Below, in pieces: positions 1 to 7,021 of a stretch of DNA of 20,142 nucleotides. Numbering within the stretch: position 1 is the first letter of the stretch; every line of letters starts with the position of its first letter. The position numbers were made by a program, and so were the translations under genes. Location of the stretch: assembly GCA_900759005.1 (NCBI GenBank), contig CAAEUQ010000152.1:1-20142 (forward strand). The letters run 5' to 3'. Source of the stretch: Clostridia bacterium. Lineage in GTDB: Bacteria > Bacillota > Clostridia > Christensenellales > Aristaeellaceae. The notes under the pieces were generated by a model. The model was not told where the DNA came from. It did not search any database and saw only the letters and a program-made list of their open reading frames with translations.

Positions 1-113
1 AAAAGTCAAGTAGAAATTTCAGAAATTTTGCAGCGCAAAATGGGCGCACCAATCTAAGCCGCTTCGCGTCTCTTTTTTTGAAACGGCGGCCAGCCAGAAA
101 ATTATGTACAGGG

Positions 114-1322
114 TTACGCTGTTTCCAAAGCGTCGAGATAAGCCTTAACTGTGGCGTAATAGATGCGCAGGAATTTGTTGGCTGAGGCCATCATGTAGAC
201 CCGGTAGGGCTTACCCTCGGAGCGTTTTTTGTTCATGAACTGATAAACCGGTTCATCCCCTGGAGCGCATTGCAGGATGACTCCCATCACCAGAAAGAGT
301 GCCCTGCGCAGTGAGGCAGACCCCCGCTTGGAAATGCTGCGGCTGCGGACATCTATTTGTCCGGATTGGTAGGGCGGGGCGTCAATGCCCGCAAAGGCGA
401 CCAAAGCCTTTTTGGAGTGAAATCGGCGTACATCGCCGATTTCAGCCATGAGTTGAGGGCCGAGGGTTGGGCCAACACCAAACATCTCCATCACCACAGG
501 ATACTCCGGCAGAGAAGCCGCCAGGGACTGCATCTCCTGCTTGAGAGCAGCTAACGCGGCAGAAGTTGCCCGGAGCTGGAAAATGGCCTGTTCCACCAAA
601 AGTTTTGCTGTATCCGTTTTGGGTATGACACCGAAGTGCCCACAGGCAGAAGCGTAAATATCCAGTGCTTTCTCCTCGCTGAAATTGTAGCGGTGCTTCC
701 TGCACCACCTCTGGTACTTGGCGGTAAATGCCTTCTCAGACAGGCCACAGACGCACTCGCAGTGCCAAAAAGTGGCTACAAAGTCCACCCACTTTTCGCT
801 GCCATCGGCACGAGGTGGACTGGTAAACAGGCGGTTTACGTCCGGGAAAGCGGTGTCCAGCAGGGAGATCAGGTTGTTCTTCAGCATGGTTTGTACTTTG
901 GAATACTGCTGGTACTGCCGGTAGCAGGTCTTCAGCATGAGCCGGGTATCCTCCTCTGGGACATATCGCGGCAGCGTAAGCCAGCGGTCAAGGCCGTAGT
1001 TGGCCAGCTTCACGGCATCCTTCTTGTCGGTCTTGGCACGTCTTAAACTATTGTTTCCGTAGTCATGCACCAGCATTGCATTGACTACCGAGACATAAAG
1101 GCCCGCATCGTGGAGTAGCCGGGCCACTGGCGCGTGGTAATTACCTGTGGATTCCATCACCACACGGGTCTCACCGTCCAGGCTTTTGAGCAGCCTTGCC
1201 AGCTCGCTCAGTTCACTGGCGGTGTGGCGCACTTCAAAGGGTGAAACCACCACTTCTCCGAAGGGCCGCATGACGGCAATCATGCTTTTCCCTTTGGAAA
1301 CATCAATGCCAACACAGTTCAT
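114..1322 (-). CDS. IS110-family transposase (RNA-guided DEDD recombinase)
   Basis: This 402-residue protein has the two-domain build of IS110 transposases. The N-terminal RuvC-like DEDD domain shows GIDVSKGK with Asp7, MESTGNYH with Glu57, and KTDKKD with Asp99 and Asp102. The C-terminal Tnp20 domain (roughly residues 275-350) contains a GVGPTLGPQLMAEIGD stretch and the SGQ...SISKRGSASLRRAL region where the family keeps its conserved serine. Length is normal for the family and there is no frameshift, so it may be active. A GGAGG seven bases before the ATG supports the start. Family members cut and join DNA using a bridge RNA from the element's own non-coding end; a candidate lies just upstream. 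Confidence 0.95.
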   Translation of the reverse strand: MNCVGIDVSKGKSMIAVMRPFGEVVVSPFEVRHTASELSELARLLKSLDGETRVVMESTGNYHAPVARLLHDAGLYVSVVNAMLVHDYGNNSLRRAKTDKKDAVKLANYGLDRWLTLPRYVPEEDTRLMLKTCYRQYQQYSKVQTMLKNNLISLLDTAFPDVNRLFTSPPRADGSEKWVDFVATFWHCECVCGLSEKAFTAKYQRWCRKHRYNFSEEKALDIYASACGHFGVIPKTDTAKLLVEQAIFQLRATSAALAALKQEMQSLAASLPEYPVVMEMFGVGPTLGPQLMAEIGDVRRFHSKKALVAFAGIDAPPYQSGQIDVRSRSISKRGSASLRRALFLVMGVILQCAPGDEPVYQFMNKKRSEGKPYRVYMMASANKFLRIYYATVKAYLDALETA

Positions 1323-1344
1323 TCACGTTCCTCCAATACAAAGA

Positions 1345-1540
1345 ATCCGCAACCGGAATCCACCTTTTCTCGTTGCCGATTCAATCTATTGGGTAACGCG
1401 AACTCTCCGGCATTCGGTGGCTCAACCTGCTTAAATCGAACGCTGCAACAAGAGGATGGCTGACAGTCTTTCCAACGGACATGAAAGCCCAAGGAGGCGT
1501 TGGTCAGCCAGTTGCTCCTCTCATTGTAGCTTAGGCACGA
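1345..1540 (-). ncRNA. Candidate IS110 bridge RNA region
   Basis: The non-coding DNA upstream of the transposase folds into two large hairpins on the transposase strand. Stem I (1451-1521) is layered: AGAGGA with TCCTCT, then a 5-base bulge, TGGCTGAC with GTCAGCCA, an 8-base bulge, CAACG with CGTTG, and a 20-base terminal loop. Stem II (1360-1420) pairs CCACC with GGTGG and GCCG with CGGC around a 29-base loop. Two stem-loops with large internal loops upstream of the transposase match the known bridge RNA arrangement (target-binding and donor-binding loops). The RNA ends are not defined by the sequence. Confidence 0.6.
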
Positions 1541-1548
1541 GATGGAAA

Positions 1549-1575
1549 GAAAGCCGGACTGGCTGCTCGGCTTTC
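1549..1575. other. 8-bp hairpin upstream of the relaxase gene
   Basis: GAAAGCCG (1549-1556) and CGGCTTTC (1568-1575) form a perfect 8-bp stem with an 11-base loop, 37 bases before the relaxase ATG. No T-run follows on either strand, so it is a poor terminator. Its place beside a relaxase gene makes part of an origin of transfer, or a leader structure controlling the relaxase, possible. It could also belong to the IS110 end. Confidence 0.35.
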
Positions 1576-1611
1576 CTGCCCAAATTTATTGTAATAGGAG
1601 GCGGACCCCAC

Positions 1612-3027
1612 ATGGCCACCACCCGCATTATACCGCTGCACGCCGGCAAGGGCCGCACGGTCGGCAAGGCGATCAGCGACATCATCGACTATGTAAAAAA
1701 TCCCGAAAAGACCGACCACAGCAGGCTCATCACCAGCTACCAGTGTGACAGCCGCGTGGCCGACGCGCAGTTCCTGCTGGATAAGCAGACCTATGCCGCC
1801 CGCACCGGCCGGGTGCGCGGTGCAGACGATGTGATTGCCTACCACCTGCGGCAGTCCTTTGTGCCGGGCGAGATCACGCCGGAGGAAGCCAACCGGCTGG
1901 GCGTAGAGCTGGCCCGGCGCTTCACCAAGGGCAAACACGCTTTCGTCGTCTGTACCCACATCGACAAATCTCACACCCACAACCACATTATATGGAACTC
2001 CACCACGCTGGAGTGTGACCGCAAGTTCCGCAACTTTTGGGGCAGCACCCGTGCTGTCCACCGCCTGAGCGATACCATCTGCATCGAAAACGGCTACTCC
2101 ATTGTGGAGGCTCCCAAGCGGCGCGGCCAGAGCTACAACAAGTGGCTGGGTGATGCGGCGAAGCCCTCCCACAAGGAGCTGCTGCGCCAGGCCATTGACC
2201 GGGCGCTGGCACAGAAACCGACCAGCCTGGAGGAGTTGCTGCGCCTGTTGGAGCAGGACGGCTTTACCGTTCACCGGCGTGGAAAAACCATCTCCATCAG
2301 CGCGGAGGGCTGGGGCAACAACGTCCGCTTTGACCGGCTGGGGGACGGCTACACGCTGGACGATCTGCTGGCGGTCCTCTCCGGCCAGAAAGAACATACG
2401 ACCCGCAAGCAAGCCGTCCCGCAGGCCGCCCCGCCCAGGGTCAATCTGCTGGTGGACATCCAGGCAAAATTGCAGGCCGGGAAAGGTGCCGGGTATGCCC
2501 GCTGGGCCAAGGTGTTCAACCTCAAACAGATGGCGCAGACCCTCAACTACCTGTCCGAACACGAGCTGCTGGATTATGCTGATCTGGAAGCAAAAACGGC
2601 AGAGGCGACGGCCCGTTACCATGCGTTGTCCGACCAGATCAAGGCCGCCGAGAAGCGCATGGCCGAGATCGCCGTGCTGCGCACCCACATCGTCAACTAT
2701 GCCAAGACCCGCGACACCTATGTGGCCTACCGCAAGGCCGGGTATTCAAGAAAATTCCGGCAGGAGCATGAGGAAGAAATCTTGCTGCACCAGGCCGCCA
2801 AGGAGGCGTTCAAAGAGCTGAACGTGAAAAAGCTGCCCACCGTCAAGGAGCTTCAGACCGAGTACGCCAAGCTGCTGGCAGACAAGAAAGAGGCTTACGC
2901 CGAGTACCGGCAGGCCCGCGCCGCCATGCGGGAGCTGCTGACGGTCAAGAACAATGTGGATCGGGTCCTGGGCTTTGAGGATGGAAAACAGATTGAGAAA
3001 GAACGTGATCAGAAGCAGAACCGTTAA
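1612..3027 (+). CDS. MobA/VirD2-family relaxase (MOBP-type)
   Basis: The protein nicks the element's origin of transfer and pilots the single strand during conjugation. The reading frame is open from 1456, but the start is taken at 1612 because AGGAGGCGG lies just upstream and the protein then begins MATTRIIPLHAGKG, giving 471 residues. An N-terminal YVKNPEKT motif holds the likely catalytic Tyr27. The three-histidine metal site is clear in HIDKSHTHNHIIWNS (His116, His121, His123). The C-terminal third (about residues 360-460) is charged and probably coiled-coil. The 52 extra upstream codons cover the IS/relaxase junction and do not resemble a relaxase. The gene looks intact, but the IS110 insertion directly upstream may have changed its promoter. 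Confidence 0.93.
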   Translation: MATTRIIPLHAGKGRTVGKAISDIIDYVKNPEKTDHSRLITSYQCDSRVADAQFLLDKQTYAARTGRVRGADDVIAYHLRQSFVPGEITPEEANRLGVELARRFTKGKHAFVVCTHIDKSHTHNHIIWNSTTLECDRKFRNFWGSTRAVHRLSDTICIENGYSIVEAPKRRGQSYNKWLGDAAKPSHKELLRQAIDRALAQKPTSLEELLRLLEQDGFTVHRRGKTISISAEGWGNNVRFDRLGDGYTLDDLLAVLSGQKEHTTRKQAVPQAAPPRVNLLVDIQAKLQAGKGAGYARWAKVFNLKQMAQTLNYLSEHELLDYADLEAKTAEATARYHALSDQIKAAEKRMAEIAVLRTHIVNYAKTRDTYVAYRKAGYSRKFRQEHEEEILLHQAAKEAFKELNVKKLPTVKELQTEYAKLLADKKEAYAEYRQARAAMRELLTVKNNVDRVLGFEDGKQIEKERDQKQNR

Positions 3028-3043
3028 TAACCTTGGTAAAGCG

Positions 3044-3094
3044 AAAAGCCGGGCGCGGGGGCTGTATGGCCTCTGCGTCCGGCGCTGTTTTTTT
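3044..3094. terminator. Rho-independent terminator after the relaxase gene
   Basis: An imperfect GC-rich hairpin, with outer pairs GCCGG and CCGGC and an inner CGC/GCG, is followed by a run of seven T after 3087. It lies 20 bases past the relaxase stop and just before the stop of the convergent gene at 3099. The opposite strand has only a short T-run (CTTTTCG), so it may weakly serve both genes. Confidence 0.7.
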
Positions 3095-3098
3095 GCCT

Positions 3099-3293
3099 TT
3101 ATGCCTGCTCCATCGGGAAATTCGGCAGGGCTTCCAACAGCTTCATAATCAAGTGCTGTTTCATATCCTCGTCCACGGCCAGCTCGTCGATCATGGGGGC
3201 ATAGTGTTCAATCACCTTTTCCGTAGCCCACTTCTCGCCTGCGACGGCTGCCTTGATCGTGGCGCTGTCCAGCAACATTTCCTGTTCGGCCAT
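3099..3293 (-). CDS. Small helix-turn-helix / sigma-like regulator of conjugative elements
   Basis: This 64-residue protein reads MAEQEMLLDSATIKAAVAGE and continues with EKVIEHYAPMIDELA and MKQHLIMKLLEALP. Spacing and content match the short helix-turn-helix (sigma-70 region 2-like) proteins common in Tn916/Tn1549-type elements of Bacillota, usually of unproven function and thought to act in element gene control. An AGGAG lies 10 bases before the ATG. The gene is convergent with the relaxase. The family call rests on recalled similarity of a short sequence. Confidence 0.7.
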   Translation of the reverse strand: MAEQEMLLDSATIKAAVAGEKWATEKVIEHYAPMIDELAVDEDMKQHLIMKLLEALPNFPMEQA

Positions 3294-3392
3294 CCCTTAA
3301 ACACTCCTGTCATAGTTTTTATTCAGCATACCACAGAAGCGCCGGGAATACCACCATCAGAAGAATTTTCCTACGCATTTAGAAGCCCTCTC

Positions 3393-3419
3393 TGGCGGGG
3401 ATTAGATAATCTGTCCCGC
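3393..3419. other. Hairpin in the 3294-3489 intergenic stretch
   Basis: GGCGGG GATTA pairs with TAATC (tgt) CCCGCC, an 11-bp stem with a 2-base loop and one 3-base bulge. No T-run follows on either strand. It lies between two minus-strand regulators and could be an attenuator, an RNA-processing site or a remnant repeat. Nothing else recognisable is in this 196-base gap. Confidence 0.4.
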
Positions 3420-3489
3420 CTACCATGCCGGAAAAGCCTTAAAAGTTCCTCTGAAATCCATTTTCAAGTAGCTTTAATGGTGAAAGCCT

Positions 3490-3762
3490 TTATTTTTCAA
3501 GCAGTTGCGTTATTTTCATCTTGTTTGCGCCTTCATCATCTGGGGAAATTTCAGGGGCAAGCAAAGAATCCAAAGAAAGCGGAACAACCTTTGCCAGAGC
3601 TTTCAAAATCAGATAAGACGGGTTCATTTTCCCTCTCTCAATATTTGCGATCTGCTTTGTGGAAACATGGCTGATGTCCGAGAGTTCTTGTTGTGTCAAG
3701 CCTTTTTCTTTCCGGGTAGCTTTCAGCTTCAGACCCAATTCCTTCAATTCGTCAATCGGCAT
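3490..3762 (-). CDS. XRE-family transcriptional regulator
   Basis: This is a 90-residue Cro/C1-type repressor. The helix-turn-helix covers about residues 10-62, with KATRKEKGLTQQELSDIS, then VSTKQIANIERGKMNPS and LILKALAKVV, all standard for the family. The start is set at 3762: GAGGTG lies 7 bases before this ATG but only 1 base before the alternative ATG at 3768. The ribosome-binding site lies within the end of an upstream open frame (stop at 3752), an overlap typical of co-translated pairs, so this gene may once have been the second gene of a toxin-antitoxin-like or regulatory pair. Confidence 0.88.
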   Translation of the reverse strand: MPIDELKELGLKLKATRKEKGLTQQELSDISHVSTKQIANIERGKMNPSYLILKALAKVVPLSLDSLLAPEISPDDEGANKMKITQLLEK

Positions 3763-4027
3763 AATCATTCACCTCAATAATATTGTATCCTGCCGATTTC
3801 AGACAAGGAATAGCCTTGTTGTTCCGGTTTGCAGGAATGATTATGCTGATTTTTGGATTCCGTTCATGAGTATATGCTTGTATTCTTCGAGCAGAAGAAC
3901 TATATAATAACCGGCGTTCCCGGTCTAGGAAACGACGCCGTAAAAGGAAATCTTGCGTCTTTTTCAAAACATTCATTGGACAAGCGACGCTTGAAAAAGT
4001 ACATAGGAAAATTGAAGAAATCCTCAA
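3752..4027 (-). pseudogene. Open frame upstream of the XRE gene, probably a truncated gene
   Basis: The frame overlaps the XRE start by 11 bases and ends in a protein-like stretch, KISIIIPANRNNKAI followed by PCLKSAGYNIIEVNDYAD. The tight overlap and position of the XRE ribosome-binding site suggest the 3' end of a real co-translated gene. The upstream half (about 3900-4027) is antisense to a toxin-like remnant and does not look like coding sequence, so the original gene was probably cut at about 3900. No family was recognised. It could be a toxin partner of the XRE regulator. Confidence 0.35.
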
Positions 4028-4143
4028 TGAACGAGGTTAATCGAGCTTTGGCAGTCAGTGTAGGACTGTCAAAGTTTTATTTGTGCCAAAAAGAATGTGC
4101 AGAGCATTTGAACCAAATTGCTGAGAATAATACCCGGCAATGA
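3958..4143 (+). pseudogene. 3' remnant of a PemK/MazF-family toxin gene
   Basis: The plus frame reads SLDKRRLKKYIGKLKKSSM, then NEVNRALAVSVGL, which matches the C-terminal signature of MazF/PemK endoribonucleases (IDKxRLxxxIGxLxxxxMxxVxxALxxSLGL). The N-terminal barrel with the catalytic residues is missing: upstream the frame becomes unlike the family and there is no convincing start. It is therefore a truncated, inactive fragment, lying head-on against the broken minus-strand frame at 3752. Similarity is judged by eye from about 40 residues. Confidence 0.45.
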
Positions 4144-4161
4144 CCGGAAGGAGGTTATATT

Positions 4162-4392
4162 ATGTTTGAAGAAAGAATTGCTGAAATGAACCGTGAAACA
4201 GAAACCATGCAGGCCCATTATGCTCCTGAGAAAAGGACCTACACAGTTGATGAAATCCAGGATATTCTGGGAATCAGCCAGCCGACCGCCTATGCGCTGA
4301 TTAAAAAGAATCTGTTTCACAGTATTCGCATTGGGCGGAATATCCGGGTATCGAAAGCCAGCTTCGACGCTTGGCTGGACAATCAGGGTTAA
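4162..4392 (+). CDS. Excisionase-like winged-helix protein 1
   Basis: This 76-residue protein has a single MerR/Xis-type helix-turn-helix: KRTYTVDEIQDILGISQPTA then YALIKKNLFHSIRIG, NIRVSKASFDAWL. Such proteins bend DNA at attachment sites and direct the tyrosine recombinase towards excision, or act as small regulators. AAGGAGG lies 7 bases before the ATG. The domain is a close paralogue of the one in the next gene (4501), so local duplication is likely. After its TAA the same frame stays open for 30 more codons. Confidence 0.82.
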   Translation: MFEERIAEMNRETETMQAHYAPEKRTYTVDEIQDILGISQPTAYALIKKNLFHSIRIGRNIRVSKASFDAWLDNQG

Positions 4393-4485
4393 TTTGTCAA
4401 GGATGTCGCGGGACTGATCGACAACATGGATGATATGGTCTTTATCCCTTACAATATAGGCATAACAGCTGTTTACCTATTTTGA
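4393..4485 (+). other. 30-codon in-frame open extension after excisionase 1 stop
   Basis: Immediately after the TAA at 4390-4392 the same frame continues without stops for 30 codons (FVKDVAGLIDNMDDM, then VFIPYNIGITAVYLF) to a TGA at 4483. It has no start codon at its head and no ribosome-binding site. It may be a gene tail left by a nonsense mutation or a fused remnant. The rest of the gap to 4500 is the ribosome-binding region of the next gene. Confidence 0.3.
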
Positions 4486-4500
4486 AAGGAGATCGTATCA

Positions 4501-4734
4501 ATGAATCATGTGACGATTGCCCTGGAGCCGGGACAGGTGGATGTTGCCAGTCAGAAACGCACCTATACCGTCCTGGAGATTCAGGATATTTTGAGCATCA
4601 GCCGCCCTACGGCTTATGCGTTGATTCGGAAGAATTACTTCCGCAGCATCCGGGTGGGAGGCCAAATTCGGGTTTCCAAAAAGAGCTTCGATGAATGGCT
4701 GAACCGTGGAAACGGGGGTGATGCGCATGAATAA
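4501..4734 (+). CDS. Excisionase-like winged-helix protein 2
   Basis: This 77-residue protein has the same winged-helix fold as the previous gene: KRTYTVLEIQDILSISRPTA, then YALIRKNYFRSIRVG and QIRVSKKSFDEWL. AAAGGAG lies about 9 bases before the ATG. Its last 8 bases overlap the start of the next gene, indicating translational coupling. Being in the run that ends at the integrase, it is a likely excision factor or regulator of the recombination module; which of the paralogues acts as Xis cannot be read from sequence. Confidence 0.85.
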   Translation: MNHVTIALEPGQVDVASQKRTYTVLEIQDILSISRPTAYALIRKNYFRSIRVGGQIRVSKKSFDEWLNRGNGGDAHE

Positions 4735-5380
4735 CATTACCCCTTCCTCAAAGAAGAAAACAAGCATTTCCGTCCGGGAGATGCGCCAGATATTAGGCTT
4801 GAACAAAGTGGAATCCTATTGGCTGGTACATCAGAACCGGTTTCGCACGATAGTGGCTGCTGGCCGGATGCGGATAATGCTGGACAGCTTTGAAGAATGG
4901 TATGCCGGGCAGTTCCATTACAAGAAAGTCAATGGAGAAGCGCCCGGTTCCAAGTGGGAGAAAACCACAATGTCCATTCGGGAAGCTGCTGCCCTTTTAG
5001 GATTGCAGGAAGCAACCCTGTATGACCTGTTGAAAAAGAAGCCATTCCAAACAATCCAGGTGGATAACCGGACACGGATTGACCGGATCAGCTTCTGGGC
5101 GTGGTATGAATCCCAGGATTTTTACCGCACCGTGGCAGATCAGCAAGCCGACCGACTAAAATTCGGAGAAACCCTTACCATGCCGGAAGTTGCCCGTCTG
5201 CTGGGGACCCACCGGAACAATGTTTACTATTTAGTCCAGAAAGGATGCTTTGAAACAATTCAAACTTCCCGTACCAAGCTGATATGCAAAGATAGTTTTG
5301 AGCGTTGGTACGAGGGCCAGAGCAAATATCGGATTGTTTCCGCCGCAAACGGAGGTGATGAGGATGGCATCCATTGTTAA
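4727..5380 (+). CDS. Triple winged-helix excisionase-like protein
   Basis: This 217-residue protein has three tandem copies of the excisionase-type winged helix, at about residues 12-59, 80-128 and 149-197. Each follows the pattern (S/T)(I/M)xExxxLLG...YxLV...FxTI...RxRI...SFxxWY, and is followed by a short aromatic linker (GQFHY, SQDFY, GQSKY). The start at 4727 is chosen because a GGGGG lies 8 bases upstream; ATGs at 4706 and 4721 are less well placed. It overlaps the previous gene by 8 bases and the integrase by 17, so all three are probably co-translated. Three DNA-binding units in one chain could span several sites at the attachment region. Confidence 0.82.
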   Translation: MNNITPSSKKKTSISVREMRQILGLNKVESYWLVHQNRFRTIVAAGRMRIMLDSFEEWYAGQFHYKKVNGEAPGSKWEKTTMSIREAAALLGLQEATLYDLLKKKPFQTIQVDNRTRIDRISFWAWYESQDFYRTVADQQADRLKFGETLTMPEVARLLGTHRNNVYYLVQKGCFETIQTSRTKLICKDSFERWYEGQSKYRIVSAANGGDEDGIHC

Positions 5381-6767
5381 AAGAAAGAGCAAGTATTCCG
5401 TCGTTTATAATATCGTGGATGAGAACGGCGTGAAGCGCCAGAGATGGGAAACCTTCGCTTCTCAGGCAGAGGCGAAAAAGCGAAAGGCACAGATTGAGTA
5501 CCAGCAGAGTACCGGAACCTTCATTGCGCCGACAGCAAAGACGATCCGGGAACTTTTGGAGGAATACATCAATATCTACGGCATCAACACTTGGGCGCTG
5601 TCCACTTATGAAAGCCGCCGTGCCTTGATTGATAACTACATCAACCCAATCATCGGGGATATGCCGCTGGAGCAGGCAACGCCACGCGTAATGGACAAAT
5701 ATTACCGGGACTTGCTGACTGTCAAAGCGAAACCCCGCCCTTACCAGACTCCGCGAAATGAATACCTTTCTCCGAGGACGGTAAAGGAAATACATAAAAT
5801 CCTGCGGAATGCTTTTAATCAGGCTGTGAAGTGGGAAATGATCTCCAGAAATCCTGTGCTGAATGCTACGCTTCCCAAGTGTGAAACCAAGCCCAGGGAA
5901 ATCTGGACAGCGGATACCTTGTTCCATGCTCTGGAACTCTGTGACGATGATAACCTGGCGCTGGCGTTGAATCTGGCGTTTTCCTGTTCGCTCCGCATGG
6001 GAGAAATGCTCGCACTCACCTGGGACTGTATTGATATTTCAGCTGAGAGTATTTCTCACGATTGCGCCAGCATCTTCGTCAATAAGGAATTACAGCGAGT
6101 ACAAAAGCAGTCGTTGGAAATGCTGGACGGCAAAGGCGTGATAAAGGTGTTTCCGTCTATTCTGGTATCCAAACATACGGCGCTGGTCTTAAAAGAGCCG
6201 AAAACCAAGACCAGCATCCGAAAAGTATTTCTGCCCAAAACGGTTGCTGAAATGCTTCTCAAGCGTCAGGCAGAGCAAAATGAACTGAAAGAACTTTTTG
6301 GAGAGGAGTACACCGATTATGGCTTAGTATTCTGTTCTCCGATGGGAACGCCCATTGAAGGGCAGGTTATCAACCGGGCGCTGAATAAGCTGATTGAGGA
6401 TAACGGGCTTCCGAAGGTAGTATTTCATAGTCTGCGGCACAGCAGCATTACCTACAAACTCAAACTTAACGGCGGAGATATGAAATCCGTACAAGGTGAT
6501 TCGGGACACGCCCAGCTGAAGATGGTGGCGGATGTGTACTCTCACATCATCGACGAGGACAGACGGCTCAATGCCAAGCGTTTTGAGGATGCCTTCTATT
6601 CCGGGCATAAAACAGAGGATGAGCTGGATGGACTTCATGCTCGCTCCATTGAGCAGGCGGCAGCGCCGCAACCAGCAGAACCGGAAACGGATCAGCAGCT
6701 CCTTCTCAAACTTCTGAATAATCCTGAGATGGCCGCACTGTTGAAAACGCTGGCAAAATCCTTATAA
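5364..6767 (+). CDS. int: Tyrosine recombinase / integrase of the mobile element
   Basis: This 467-residue recombinase integrates and excises the element at the tRNA attachment site 255 bases downstream. An N-terminal arm-type and SAM-like core-binding region (about 1-170) precedes the catalytic domain, which keeps the full set: Arg211 (SLRMGE), a probable Lys near 282, His355 and Arg358 (HSLRHS), His382 (DSGHAQ) and nucleophile Tyr392 (DVYSHI). The start is 5364: GGAGGT lies 7 bases upstream, and the ATG at 5358 is too close to it. The C-terminal tail (about 410-467) is a Glu/Ala-rich extension. Translational coupling to the excisionase cluster is likely from the 17-base overlap. Confidence 0.95.
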   Translation: MASIVKRKSKYSVVYNIVDENGVKRQRWETFASQAEAKKRKAQIEYQQSTGTFIAPTAKTIRELLEEYINIYGINTWALSTYESRRALIDNYINPIIGDMPLEQATPRVMDKYYRDLLTVKAKPRPYQTPRNEYLSPRTVKEIHKILRNAFNQAVKWEMISRNPVLNATLPKCETKPREIWTADTLFHALELCDDDNLALALNLAFSCSLRMGEMLALTWDCIDISAESISHDCASIFVNKELQRVQKQSLEMLDGKGVIKVFPSILVSKHTALVLKEPKTKTSIRKVFLPKTVAEMLLKRQAEQNELKELFGEEYTDYGLVFCSPMGTPIEGQVINRALNKLIEDNGLPKVVFHSLRHSSITYKLKLNGGDMKSVQGDSGHAQLKMVADVYSHIIDEDRRLNAKRFEDAFYSGHKTEDELDGLHARSIEQAAAPQPAEPETDQQLLLKLLNNPEMAALLKTLAKSL

Positions 6768-6776
6768 CAGGAGAAG

Positions 6777-6814
6777 AAAAGCAAGGTTTGGTTCACTTAG
6801 CCACCTTGCTTTTT
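6777..6814 (+). terminator. Rho-independent terminator after the integrase
   Basis: AAAAGCAAGGT (6777-6787) pairs with ACCTTGCTTTT (6803-6813) around a 15-base loop, ending in a T-run. It begins 9 bases past the integrase stop. From here to 7021 no gene is visible; the stretch is AT-rich element DNA leading to the attachment site. Confidence 0.85.
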
Positions 6815-7021
6815 CTTTGTCTTAGCTTTATAATATTTTACAGTGTGACAATCAACTTTTTCAGACTCCTCTGCTAATTCCTTGCCAGTCAGAGGCCGAA
6901 AAAAGAGGTTATTTTAGCCGTAAAACCCTTTGGAATGGTTAAGAATAAAACACGCCAAAAGCCCGTAAATGCTTGGGTTTCCTTGTGTTTGGTTACGAAG
7001 CGATTAGCAAACTGGGGCGAA

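Larger units (their letters stand above)
100..1560 (-). mobile_element. IS110-family insertion sequence (ends approximate)
   Basis: The element contains one transposase gene and a long non-coding stretch upstream of its start (about 1323-1560) with strong secondary structure, which is the layout of the IS110 subgroup. IS110 elements usually lack terminal inverted repeats and clear target duplications, so the exact ends cannot be read here. The left limit lies somewhere in 1-113 and the right limit between the structured region and the relaxase ribosome-binding site at about 1596-1602. It sits immediately upstream of the relaxase gene, where such mobile elements often carry an accessory relaxosome gene; none is visible between the IS and the relaxase. 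Confidence 0.75.

Noticed and set aside
1492..1603. AGGAGGCG shared by the loop of IS110 stem I (1492-1499) and the relaxase ribosome-binding site (1596-1603), as a guide-target match
   Set aside because: Eight purine-rich bases resembling a Shine-Dalgarno sequence can match by chance, and no corresponding match for the other half of a target guide was found in positions 1-113.
1531..2688. 385-codon minus-strand frame opposite the relaxase
   Set aside because: The relaxase frame has the full metal site, a good ribosome-binding site and family-like length. The antisense product shows no motif.
3033..3674. 213-codon plus-strand frame after the relaxase
   Set aside because: It runs through a terminator and is antisense to a recognisable small regulator and the XRE gene. 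No ribosome-binding site or motif was seen.
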